From Pogona vitticeps (Eukaryota; Chordata; Lepidosauria; Squamata; Agamidae), in assembly GCF_051106095.1 (NCBI RefSeq), contig NC_135791.1, positions 3,798,001 through 3,862,000 of the forward strand: 64,000 bases of DNA. The letters run 5' to 3'. This document shows positions 24,181-35,570 of the stretch, one piece after another. Position 1 is the first letter of the stretch. Each line of letters starts with the position of its first letter. The notes beneath the pieces are model-generated. The model saw nothing but the letters and a program-made list of their open reading frames with translations. It made no database searches and had not been told where the DNA came from. The position numbers and the translations under genes are program-made.

Positions 24181-24754
24181 CGCATTACTCATAATATATT
24201 ATCTCTTGCAGCACATGTTACTTTTATTAAATTTCATTCCTTTGTTGTATTTATTTGGGGGGCAATTTATAAGACAATGAAATCAACTCGAAACATTGTG
24301 TCACAGCACTGAAAATGACCTTTAAAAATAAACATCTTTTGTTTCTGTATTTTGTCATATAATCTGATTTCTAAGATGATCTGTCTCATATTTTCGGCTT
24401 GTCTTCCTCTTGCTATTTGAGTTTTCCTATGCGATTATTCCATTATGGGTCTTGTTAAGAGTCCAAGTTGGTGCAGCATACTGTCCTGTAGGTCCATACC
24501 AGCAACAGACATTGATTGAAAATGGATCTTATTTTTTTCTAGGATTTAAAAACAACGACACAACCTCTGCCTCTGATTTAACATTCTCCGAATGCCTTTT
24601 CTTCCTCTCCCTTCCATTTCCAGAACAATACCCCAAGTTTTGCTTCATCACCATTTTATTTATAAGAGACCTGTGCAAATAGATACCTATATTTAGTTCA
24701 TGTTGGACCGATGCACCTGTGAAAACAGATTGGACTGGAGGAGTGGTGGAGAAA

Positions 24755-24804
24755 GGGAAATCACGAGCAGACCTTTGGGTAGAGAGGGTGGCATATAAGT
24801 TGAA

Positions 24805-24851
<47 letters not shown>
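24755..24851 (+). repeat. LINE 3' tail with (TAAA)n
   Basis: GGTAGAGAGGGTGGCATATAAGTTGAA followed by about 14 copies of TAAA is a LINE 3' end and its extended tail. Confidence 0.7.
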
Positions 24852-25099
24852 ATTCTGACCCGTCTGCATGTCTTGGAGCACAGTACTGTACCATTATTAT
24901 TAATATATTAAATAATTATTTTCTTTTATATGCTATTCTGTTAAAGAAGACTCATTACACCTCCCCACCCCCAGCTGGGGATTCTAGGGGTTGTAGTCCA
25001 AGAAGTAACGTTTCCGTAACGGAGATGACAGACAGCCGCCCTAATTCCAAACCACGTGGCAGATGCTGGACCGACGGCTCAGTTTGCGGCAATGCCTTT

Positions 25100-25602
25100 C
25101 CATACTGCGCACAATGCGGGCCCTTCGCATTGGTCAATTCCAGCGGCAAGCCACGCCTTCTGCTGACCAAACGCTCCAATCAGTACAGAGATAAGTTGAA
25201 GGAGAGGAGCCACTTTCCCTGTCTTTTTCGGCCTACCTCCTCGAAGACGATTGCATAAAGTGCCTGTCACTTTTTCTTGAACAGGGGATCGCTATTGGCT
25301 CGAGATTTTCGGCCCTCCCCTCGGGAGGCGGCGAGCTTGAAAATTAACCGGTTGCTGTGCCCATCAATCCAGCTGCGCGGATCTCTATTGGATCCCTGGA
25401 GGAGGAAAGGCGGGCCCGGGGGGGGGCGTGTTGCGAGGCTATATAAAGGAGGAACAAAGACAGCGGCGAGGCCGTTTTTACCGCTTCAGCGCCGTCCGCC
25501 ATTTTGTGTGTCGGTCGGACTCTGAGGGAAGGAACGAGAGGGGGAAAAAAGAAACCGTCCGTGTTGTCGCTCGGCCCCACATCAACCGCCACCATTTTTG
25601 CC
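25100..25602 (+). promoter_or_regulatory. SFPQ: SFPQ promoter and 5' UTR
   Basis: Four CCAAT boxes (inverted ATTGG at 25129, 25294 and 25387; direct CCAAT at 25176) are spread over about 260 bases, suggesting NF-Y input. A TATA box, TATATAAAG, is at 25440-25448, so transcription should start near 25470. The 5' UTR would be about 130 bases and contains CCGCCATTTTG (about 25496), an inverted YY1-type element. A TATA box within a GC-rich housekeeping promoter is notable. Start site and binding are inferred. Confidence 0.7.
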
Positions 25603-28600
25603 ATGTCGAGAGACCGTTTCCGAAGCCGTGGAGGCGGCTTCCATCGCCGCGGGGGTGGCGGAGGCCGAGGCGGCCTCCCCGGCAACCACGACTTCCGTTC
25701 GCCGCCGCCGGGCATGACCGGGAGCCTGGGGCAGAACCGCGGCGGCGGCGGTGGTGGTGGCGGTAGCGGCGGCCACCACCACCTGGGCGGAGGTCTGGGA
25801 GGCCCCCCGAAGCAGGAGCCCAAGCAGCCGCCCAGCTCGGCCTCCAACCCGCCCTCCTCGGCGGCCTCCGTCTCGGTCTCCTCCAGCCCGACGCCGTCGG
25901 TGGGGGGACCCGCCCAGAACCAGGTCGGCCCGCCGGCCACCACGGCCTCCTCGACAGCCGCCGCCGCGGCCTCTTCCACCGTCGCCGCCGTCACCCAGAG
26001 CTCCTCCGCCGGGGCCGCCAGCTCCGGGGGCATCCAGAGCGGAGGGCGAGGCGGGGACCAGCCGCAGCCGCCGCCTCAACAACAACCGCCGCCGCAATCG
26101 GGGCCGCCGCCGCAATCGGGGCCGCCGCCCGGACAAAGCCCGGCCGCCGGAGGGGGCTCCAAAAAGGGTCCCGACCAGTCCCCCCGAGGAGGAGGAGGAG
26201 GCGGCGGCGGTGGCGGCTCGGCCGGCCTGAAGGGAGGTCCCCCGCAAGGCCCCAAGGGCGGCGGCGGTGGAGGAGGCCCCGGCCAGCACCGCGGCGGCGA
26301 CAGGCGAAGCGGGCCCGGCCAGCAGCACCACCAGTCGCAGCAGCAGCACCACTCGTCGCAACAGCACCACTCGTCCCTGTCGCAGCAGCACCAACAGCAA
26401 CAACAAGGCTCTGGAGGGGAGAAAATGTCCGATGCGGAGGTGAGGGAACACAAGGACCCTTTCTTTCTCTCCCCCCCCTCTTTTAAGAAAGCGCAGTCGG
26501 GCGGGACAAGATGGCGGCGGGGCTGGTGCTTGCGCGCTCTCTCTTCCCCCCCCCGGCGCAGAGGGCGTGGGCGCCATCTTGTCGGTTCCCAGGGCGCATG
26601 CGCGCGAGGGAGCCCTGTGGCGGGGGGATGGTGGGGTTGGGCTGAGCTCGGGAAGGGGAACGGTGTGTATCCTGGGCTTGGATGGGAGTTGTAGTCTGAA
26701 ACCTCTAGCAGGGGCCATGCGGTGGTGGTTCTGCCGTGGGGGTAAAAGGCAACCAATGGAAAATGGATCCGAGACATTTTAATCACACACACACACCCGC
26801 CGCGGTTAGATGTATCAGCCAGCCCTAGTCTAGGACAGCGGCTTCCAACCTTGGTAACTCAGATGTTCTTAGCAATCAGGCAAAATCCAAAGAAACCAAA
26901 CTAAACGGGACGATAATTTAAAAAAAGAGAGACAAACGACGTTTGAAAAATTGTCACAAGGTGAAAAATATGGAGTGCTGTGTGAGTTTGTGTGTGCTTG
27001 GACTATACTTCCCAGAAGCCTTCACCACCAGCTGTCCTGACTGGGGTTTCTGGGAGTTGCAGTCCAAAATTCCTGAGTAACCCAAGGTTAAGAACCAGTG
27101 ATCTAGGAGGTGGTGCTGTGATTGTGTTTCTGGATCTGTGGTCTCTAAAGATGAATTTGCATATCTGTACTTCATGCTCTTCTGAAATCAGTTTGGGTGG
27201 AGTGCAGTCACTGAAGTTGATACAGTACTATGTTTGTGGTTAAGAGTAACTGTTGATATTTCATGTAAGCATTTGTGGGCTTTGTCAGTGAAGATGTTTG
27301 TGGTCAACAAAATCTTGTGAGGAAAATCCAGTTGCTTTGGTTGTCATATTAAGATTGGAATGTGTGATTGGCCTCAGGTTACTAAAGATTAAATTCTGTG
27401 TTTACTTACCTGGGATAAGATTTATTGAGTTGCCTTTGAGTTATGAGTAGAAATGCAGGAGTGTAGATTTCATTAAGGGTGTTTGGGAGCCCCTCTTGTC
27501 CCAAATGAGTAGTAGTTAAGATTTTTACTCAGCATTGTTGTGTATTTGGATCAGAAGAATTCTGCTTTGTCTTCTGGAATTTCAAATAAAGAAGTGCTAA
27601 AGCAAATATGAGATGTTACATACAGCCTTCTTAAGGCTTGAAGGTGAGATGTTCAGAGTTGTGTGCAGCACAAAGGCTACATGTACAGAACATGAAATGT
27701 GCTGAATTTATGGAACATAGAAAATTTAGTGGAAGTGACACATATCTTCAAATTCCCAGAGGTGAAATGGCACAGGAATATATTAGTAAAATGCTCATGA
27801 TTGGTAGAACTTCAGTTGTGCACATAGGCAATAACTTGCAATATACTGCTTAGGAGGGAAATTCATACATTTAATTACAGGAACTCATGAATATTTAGAA
27901 GATCTAGAAGATCTAGAAGATTGGCAGAAGTCTGAGGGCCCTATAGAAAGTCATTTGTTCCAAATAGATAAAAATCAGTGATCTTTTTTTAAAATTTTTT
28001 GATTTAGATCACAATTTTAAATCATGATTTAAATTTTAAAAACTAGTTGTTGTAGATCATTAAAATTTAATTTTTTACAAATTTAAACCATTAATTAAAT
28101 TGAGTTATATTAAGTCCAGTTCTGATTTGGTACCACAGAGCTATGTTGGCATTGGGAAACCTCGTTTTTGCTATTCTTGGCAGGATTAAAATTCATTTCT
28201 CCCCTATTGCTGTTGAATTGTTTAATATCTAATGAAGGAAGGTATGGTCAGTTTCTGTAGGAGAGCCAATTCTTGAAGTAAAGGGGTGTTCTGAAAGAGA
28301 AGGACTCACTCTTGATGGATTGGGGCAGTCTGAAATGCTGACTTGGAAGTGATGAAATGTAGAACCCCTGCTATGGGTAGGGAGAAGGCAAGGTAGAGTA
28401 ACTACATGAGATGCTCCTGTAATGCCCGTTTTTCTAGAGGAAGGCTCGTCACAAAGTTCAATAGGCCTTTTCAGTCCACCAGTACATGTGTTCTTCTGAG
28501 TTTATAGTTGTTTTTTACAATGGTTGTTTATATGTTTTTAGGGGTTTAAAGCAAATTTGTCACTTCTGAGGCGGCCTGGAGAAAAGACCTATACACAGCG

Positions 28601-31600
28601 CTGTCGTCTTTTTGTTGGGAATTTGCCAGCTGATATCACAGAGGAAGAATTTAAAAGGTTATTTGCTAAATATGGTGAACCTGGTGAAGTCTTCATCAAC
28701 AAAGGAAAAGGCTTTGGTTTTATTAAGCTGGTAAGCAACACTTTTCTGTTTTTCGCTATGTTATGAAGAGGTTATTGCCACCCAGTACTGCTTTATACTT
28801 GGAAAAGTGAGGGCTAAAATATGCATTACTGGTGTTTTCCCATCCACAGGAATCCCGTGCTCTGGCTGAGATTGCGAAGGCTGAACTGGATGATATTCCC
28901 ATGAGAGGAAGGCAGCTTCGTGTGCGTTTTGCCACCCATGCGGCTGCTCTTTCTGTTCGTAATCTTTCCCCATATGTATCAAATGAACTGCTGGAAGAAG
29001 CCTTTTCCCAGTTTGGCCCAATTGAAAGAGCCGTTGTGATTGTCGATGACCGTGGCCGATCTACAGGAAAAGGCATTGTAGAATTTGCCTCTAAGCCTGC
29101 AGCACGAAAAGCATTTGAGCGCTGCACTGAAGGTGTATTTCTTTTGACAACGTAAGCAGATTTCACAAATATTATCTAGTTACATGCAGTTGATTAAATA
29201 CCTTGGGTAACTTGAAATTAGAAGGTGGTGTTGACAATAAATGTGTGTGGTCTGATTTTTAGCACTCCTAGGCCAGTTATTGTGGAGCCACTTGAACAAC
29301 TGGATGATGAAGATGGTCTTCCTGAAAAACTGGCTCAGAAAAATCCAATGTACCAAAAGTAAGTTGAATTGAGTAGATTTAAATAGCATGCGGAGGCAAT
29401 TAGAGTTGTAAAAGTAGAAATGCAAACTTGTTCATTGAGAGTTTTCATAGATCACAAATCACTTTGTAACCTGCCAGTAATGGTTTTGTTGTATTGATGG
29501 CTTATATCAGTTACGGTGTAGATGTTAATGCTCTGCTTGAAAAGCATTTAGAGCTCCTAAAAGTTTATTACTTGATTAGAAAGAACCATTCCATGCAGTA
29601 TCTTTTTGTATCTTTTTAAAAAAAATCAAAACAAATTTAGAAGTTTCTTTTGAAGTTTGCTCCCGTGTGAATTCTCTGAGATCAGAAGAATGCCTGTTTT
29701 TCCATGATAGACCCAGGAGTGTTCTGTTGTTTGTTTGGGACTCAGATAGATTCACACCTTTAAATGTAAAAAAAAAAAAATTGGTTGGAGATCTTTATAT
29801 ACACATTTCATTTTTCTAGTTAAAAGACTTAAGTTATATGTCACTCATTGTGAACTAGTTCTTCAAACTTATCATTTTTTAAAAATTAGTTTTTTCTCAG
29901 AAGAAAATGCAATCAGTCAAGCTGATACTGTTTTATATGCTTTTGTTTAATATGTTTCTCAACAGCAAAAGGAAAAAAACTTGCTGTATTTTTCCATTTA
30001 TAAGATGCCCCTGTTTATAAGGAACCCCCCCCCCCAATTTGTAACCCAAATTAAAAAAACTAGATTCAGCCTCTGGGCTCAGAACGGTCAGATATGAGGA
30101 GTCCCTCTTGCATCTGAGCCTACAGGTTCCACCTCCTATGAGGTGTGTTCCAGTTGGTCTGTTCAGCATCAGCTGCGGTCAGTTCCATAAGGCTCGTGAT
30201 TAGAGGAAGCTAAGTCTCCTGACTGTAGGAAGCTAAGCCTCATGATTGAAGGAAGCCTGTTTGCAGAGGCATGGTACAGGCTGTTTTGTCCTTTCTCAGC
30301 TTACTTCTATGTAAAAGACGCCTCTCAATTTTTAGTGTAGTGATTTTAGGAAAAAGTAGTATCTTATACATGGAAAAATACGGTACCACTCCAGAAAAAT
30401 AAAACTTGTAATAATGAAAGGTACAGTGAGAAAAAGGTATTGCAGCCTTATCCTAAAATGTAGAAAAGTGGTAAGTCATAGCTTTAAGCATTCCACGTGT
30501 GTGGTTTGTGTTTTATTAGGTTCACTTGTTGCCAGTAAAAAAGTATTGTGAATCAATGAATGCTTGCAATTGGAAAGTTTTCTGCAGATAAATACAGCAG
30601 TGGAAAAATCATTACTAGACATCTCTATCCTTTTAGTGTTCGTCAGATGTAAAACTGGGCTTTTCTTCTGGAAACTTATCGGATTTGATGATAATTTGAG
30701 CTTTGCTGAGTATTTTGACAAACGAGGTATATTGTTAATGCTAATTGGCTTTTCACTTGCTCTGCTAGGGAAAGAGAGACTCCTCCTCGTTTTGCACAAC
30801 CTGGAACTTTTGAATATGAATACTCTCAGCGGTGGAAATCTTTGGATGAAATGGAGAAACAACAGAGAGATCAGGTGGAGAAAAACATGAAAGATGCCAA
30901 GGATAAACTGGAAAGTGAAATGGAAGATGCCTATCATGAGCATCAGGCAAATCTCTTGCGCCAAGGTATGGGACATACACCTTGACTATTTTATTTCATG
31001 TCATGGTCTGATTTCATCCCAATTTCACTTTCATCTTTTCTATTTTTTTTAATTCTGTCAGATTATTTTTAAAATACTTAACACCTCACCTTTCTCCTCA
31101 GGAGGACACAAGGTGGCCTACGGTATTAAAAAAACATACCATGTGAAAACTGAGAGTAGAGGTGGAAAAATAAACAACAGAAATGTCGATATAGAGTAGA
31201 TCTTACTTTGAAATTGTTACTGAAACTTGGATTTAAATTGACATATTATCATTGGAAAGTAAATTGCTTTGAAGAAGCCATCAGAAAGTGTAGAATGTTG
31301 TACAGTGACCAACCATTGCCTCTATGTAATTAGGTCATTGCTAACAGAGATACTTGTCATAAGTAAATGCTTGAAGTGTAGATAGTAAAAACAGGCACTG
31401 TAGATTTTTGTGAATGAGAACTGGAATCCTTGACTGCTTCATTGTTGAAGTGCGTGAATGAAACCTAATTTCTTAAGCGTGACTTGGAAGGTGGGTTTTA
31501 AAAGAAGTTGTGTTGTGTTTCAGGATGATAAGATACTAAGAATCTGTGGTCCTGAAAATGTTTCAATTAATGGTGTAAAACTTTCTCAGATCTCATGCGG

Positions 31601-34600
31601 AGACAGGAAGAGCTGAGGCGTATGGAAGAACTTCACAATCAAGAGATGCAGAAACGCAAGGAAATGCAATTAAGGTAAGTTGTGACTGTTACTCAGACTT
31701 TTATTTAAGCACTTTTAAGATAGCTATATCTGACAGGAAAGTGTATAGACGCAATTGTGTGGAATGTCATGGAGATGTGAAGTGTTCATCACTCCTCGTG
31801 CCCCATGTCAGAAATACATTTCTGTGTTCTGCTACACTTATTAGGTGTGAGATGTCTGATGTTTTTCCCTGCAATGTGTTATAACACAGGGTTGTGTTTT
31901 CTATACTTTTATTGATTTGGACATTGTTAATTAGGGTGTGATTGATAACTGCATTGTCTAGGTGGTTAATTTTGGTTTAACCAGTGAATGATGAAATTAT
32001 TATAGATTAACTGTTCGTGTTTCCAGAAATGTAGAAGTCATTGGTGATCTGATGGAAAATCTGAATTTTCAGGCAGGAAGAAGAGCGCCGTAGGCGGGAG
32101 GAGGAGATGATGATCCGCCAGCGTGAAATGGAAGAACAAATGAGAAGACAGAGGGAAGAAAGTTACAGTAGAATGGGTTACATGGACCCTGTAAGTCAGG
32201 GCTGGAAGAATCCCAGTAGTCTGGTTACCCAGGTGCCTACATCTCATGTTGATCCCTAGGAATTCATAAGATAATCTTTAGTGCTTTGTATTTTTAAACT
32301 ACCTGTTTAGGGCAATCTGGGGCATAACGGATTGGTGCCAACTTCTGTGCCATTTTTGTTCATGTTGCGGGTGAGAGATTGAAGAGAGTTGTGCTCCTTC
32401 TACAACTTTGTTTTTGCTTTTGCAGAGGGAGAGAGACATGAGGATGGGTGGTACAAGCACCATGAACATGGGAGGTAAATACACTTTTCTCAGTGCAACA
32501 GTACACAGGAATGTCTGTGACTCACTCTGTGGATGACTGCTTGGGTTTCTTTTATAGATCCCTATGGTACAGCTGCTCAGAAGTTCCCACCTTTAGCGGG
32601 TGGTACTGGCCTTGGCTATGAAACCAGTCCTGGAGTTGGACAAGCATCTATGAGTGGCTCTATGATGGGGAGCGATATGGTAATGTATCCTGTGGCAGCT
32701 TTAATTCAGTTCCCCAAACATTTCATACTTGAAACACCTCTTGCTTCTGTTTGATCTCAGTGGATGTACACTTTGAGTGAGGCCTCCTTTTCCCAGCAGG
32801 TGTGCATAATGCAAAAGCAGAGTGCTTGTTGAAGCAATAGGAAACTTAAGTGTATTTTTTGGTCAATATAGTTTGTTCAGGGACTTCTGCTCTAAACAGT
32901 AGCAGATTTTCTACGGGTAGGTGGGCTTTGAGTTCTTTAGTTAAGTTTGAAGGAACTCTTTATGGTTAAATTTGAAGGAACTCTTTAACTTCATGAGTAT
33001 CAGTCATTTGTTGGGGGAAAAGACCCAGTTTTCACTGAGGTAGATTAACAGAAGTGGTCTTTGTCACCTTCTGCACTTGAGTTTAAATACAGCATGTAAG
33101 GATGAAAATGAGACATAAAATAGATGGATACTCAGTCTAGCAAGCCTAATTGTAAGATCATGGCACGTTGTGAAAACTTTATTAATTCTGTTGAGCAATT
33201 ACAGATAATGGAGAACGAGATACAGATGGTATATAGGTATACGTTGGTTTTTCCCATAGCGTATATTGAGGAAAGAAGAGACATTCACTCTAGGTAGGCA
33301 GGTTTGTAAAGGCACTTGTTAATTCTCAAAGAGTACAGCTTAATTTGGTAACAATAATTTGGAACTGCTTAAATTACCTGACTTAAAAAAGAGCCCTGTT
33401 GGACCAAGCATAGGGTCCATTCTGTGTGCCACAGTGGCAAGCTGAATGTCTCTGAGATCCCTACCAGCCAAGGCAGTAAGGCTACAGTTGTGTCCAGATG
33501 CTGCTCCCTGGCAGCTGGTACTCATTGACATGTATTGCCTTGCAACAAGGTTCTGGGTAACCTTCTTGACTAGTAAGCAACTATAGAGGACAGCCTGATC
33601 CACCGTGAGTTTGAATTTGACTTCATACTAAGCTTTTTGCTAAGTACCTCTATGCACACGATGTGTGCCATAGTTTCTGGGCCTGCGTGGAGTAAAGTAA
33701 TAGCAGTGCTCACAATGAGTAGCTATTTGTGCAGTCCAAATATAACTAGTTCTGATGTAATGGTTTGTATTCAACCTGAGAGTATGCTTTAATGCATACT
33801 ATAAAAAGTTGACAAGAGGTGGGTGGGTGTGGATATGGTTAATCTCTGTACTGAAACTTCTGCTTTCTAAAGCATGCTGTTTCTAGCTCATGTTTTCGTA
33901 GAAACAAATTTTGCTTTTTTCCAGGTACTAGTTCTGGTGGTGTCCTGTGGCCGTGACTGTAATCTTTTTAAGAAGCGAGCACTTTATTGTAGACTTTTAT
34001 TGAAGTTGGTAGTCATGTAGATTCTCCATGGATCTTTCAGAATTAACAGTGTATGCCCACCATGTGAAGTAATAAAGACCTCAGCCGCTTGGAACTGATG
34101 CTACTGAAAAATTATTCTTCCAAGTCCGCATATAGTAAAGTGCTGCTTTACTGTTCAAGTATGCGACATTAGAAGTCTGTAAGCAAATCTGTGTACATCT
34201 GGGATTTGCTTATACTTAACACATGGCCTTTGGGAGTTCTCATTGCCAGTCTAATTAAGGGAGTATAATGTGACTTAGGAGCCTTGTATATATTCCAGGA
34301 AATCCATACTCCTGATGACTCCATGATTGGATACCTATGCATAGCAGTGAAGGGCTCATGCGTGTGTCTTTCCGTTTGGATTTTGGTGCCAGAAGAACAG
34401 CAACTGAGGTTTTAGTTTGTGGGATGATCAAAGAGGAAAGTGGATGAGCCTTTCATACAATACATCTGCATTAGTATCTGGTTAAAGGAATCATACAGTT
34501 AATCTGAATGGTTTCACAGATGGAATTGACTGTCGTAGTTTTTAAAATAAAACTAGTGTCTAAGCTGGCCTCACAGCATCAGTGTCAAAATCTGTCATCC

Positions 34601-35570
34601 ATTTCATTTTTCTTTGTGCCTAATAGTACAGCAGGTAAATTGGAAATATAAAAGATACAATTTTGAGTTTTTTTTTCTTTTTTTTCTGGCGGTTCCCTGC
34701 AGACCAGCTGAAGGTGTTCAGTAAGCAAAGTCATAGAGGACTGACTTTGTTCAAATCCCAGTAACAATCTTAGACTCTGCCTGATGCTGTTCTGTTCCCT
34801 GGAACCATATTAACAGCACAGGTTTTGTGTAGCCATGGATTTTTTTAATTTTATTTTTGTTCTCTGCTATTGAAACTAGGCTAGTATTGTTCTTTGTGCT
34901 TCATTAGTGTCTTAATGACTTTTGTTCTTCAAGAATAAGCAGATTAGTCTTGTAGTCTTCACCAAAAGAGATGGTCTCTCATATGTAACTGGTGAGTAGG
35001 CATCCTTTTTTATGTGACCTGGTGGAGTGTCAGGGAGTTGAACCTGGCCCCTCTCTGGCTGGGCTGATGATTGTCAAACTTGCATTGCAGTAAGATGAGC
35101 ACGTAATTTTGGCAGAGTACCAGAATTCCTTTCTCTGAGGGTTCTTGGTTCAAGCTTGTACTAATGCCTGCATTTTTAGCATTATAGGGACTATCTGTTC
35201 GCTGGAACAGACATTTGAGAATGGATCAAGTTTGGGAACATACCTCAAGGCATGTATTAAATTAAACTAATTATTAAATTACCCTTTTTTCCTTTCTATG
35301 TTCCCGGTACCTGTGGATCGACTCATTGGTGATTGTATCGACGAACGTTGACTACGGAAACCTTCTAAAATAAATACTTAACACACATGGACATCAACTA
35401 CACATAATGAACTCTTAACACTGTTCTCATAGCGTGCTGAGCGATTTGGGCAGGGAGGGGCGGGGCCTGTAGGTGGCCAGGGCCCTAGAGGAATGGGGCC
35501 TGGAACTCCAGCAGCTTATGGGAGAGGCAGAGAAGAATATGAAGGCCCCAACAAAAAGCCCCGGTTTTAG
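25603..35570 (+). CDS. SFPQ: SFPQ, splicing factor proline- and glutamine-rich (PSF)
   Basis: Coding exons: 25603-26439, 28542-28730, 28850-29151, 29263-29358, 30769-30965, 31590-31674, 32073-32190, 32426-32474, 32558-32679, 35433-35570. Phases agree at every GT-AG junction, giving 710 aa (human 707). SFPQ is a nuclear DBHS protein of paraspeckles, acting in splicing, transcription and DNA repair with NONO and PSPC1. Residues 1-279 are one low-complexity exon starting [15 protein letters not shown]1 (about 300-372) has LFVGNL and [11 protein letters not shown]2 (about 374-455) has [11 protein letters not shown] and GKGIVEF. The NOPS segment includes [21 protein letters not shown] long charged coiled coil follows ([19 protein letters not shown] to about 600), and the end PNKKPRF is the nuclear signal. 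From RRM1 onward it is nearly identical to human. The N-terminal exon is much more Gly/Ser/Ala-rich and less Pro-rich than in human. Identification is certain. Confidence 0.98.
26836..27100. mobile_element. hAT-like MITE with 8-bp TSD
   Basis: Begins CAGCGGCTTCCAACCTTGGT and ends AACCCAAGGTTAAGAACCAGTG. The flanks are GTCTAGGA (26828-26835) and ATCTAGGA (27101-27108), an 8-bp duplication with one mismatch. About 130 bases of unrelated sequence (roughly 26872-27000) interrupt it. Confidence 0.75.
27962..28110. repeat. AT-rich TTTAAATC repeat
   Basis: GATTTAGATCACAATTTTAAATC, then ATGATTTAAATT, resembles the elements at 5660 and 8872. Ends not resolved. Confidence 0.4.
29982..30384. mobile_element. 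MITE in SFPQ intron 4
   Basis: Left end TGCTGTATTTTTCCATTTATAAGATG and right end ATCTTATACATGGAAAAATACGGTA are inverted repeats of the widespread ATTTTTCCATATATAAGA type. The element has no coding capacity and lies in the 29359-30768 intron, well away from the splice sites. Confidence 0.7.
32680..35432 (+). other. SFPQ: SFPQ intron 9, retained-intron candidate
   Basis: The longest SFPQ intron here (2,753 bases), from GTAATG to TCTCATAG. Retention of SFPQ intron 9 is known in mammals. Reading on from exon 9 the frame stays open for 24 codons (start VMYPVAAL) to a stop at 32752-32754. It holds a candidate alternative last exon (33925-34090) and few repeats. Confidence 0.8.
33925..34090 (+). 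other. SFPQ: Candidate alternative last exon in SFPQ intron 9
   Basis: TTTTGCTTTTTTCCAG at 33909-33924 is a strong 3' splice site. Joining exon 9 here (phase 0) adds 31 codons beginning [11 protein letters not shown] and a stop at about 34018. AATAAAG near 34068 could end the transcript. I see no known isoform to match it. The site also looks like a 5' splice site (CAG-GTACTA), so it could be a decoy. Confidence 0.35.

Larger units (their letters stand above)
26440..28541 (+). other. SFPQ: SFPQ intron 1
   Basis: Bounded by GTGAGG and TTTTTAG. The first 200 bases are still CpG-rich and hold AAGATGGCGGCGG (about 26508) and its inverse CGCCATCTTG (about 26572), both YY1-type elements. An old hAT-like MITE at 26836-27100 and an AT-rich repeat at 27962-28110 are inside. 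Confidence 0.85.

Noticed and set aside
26440-26694. Continuation of the SFPQ frame past exon 1
   Set aside because: This is intron 1: the GTGAGG donor and the in-phase join at 28542 restore the conserved RRM1 start.
25344-26792. Long minus-strand frames of 229, 378 and 238 codons, and a second plus frame of 159 codons
   Set aside because: Shadows of the GC-rich low-complexity SFPQ exon 1.
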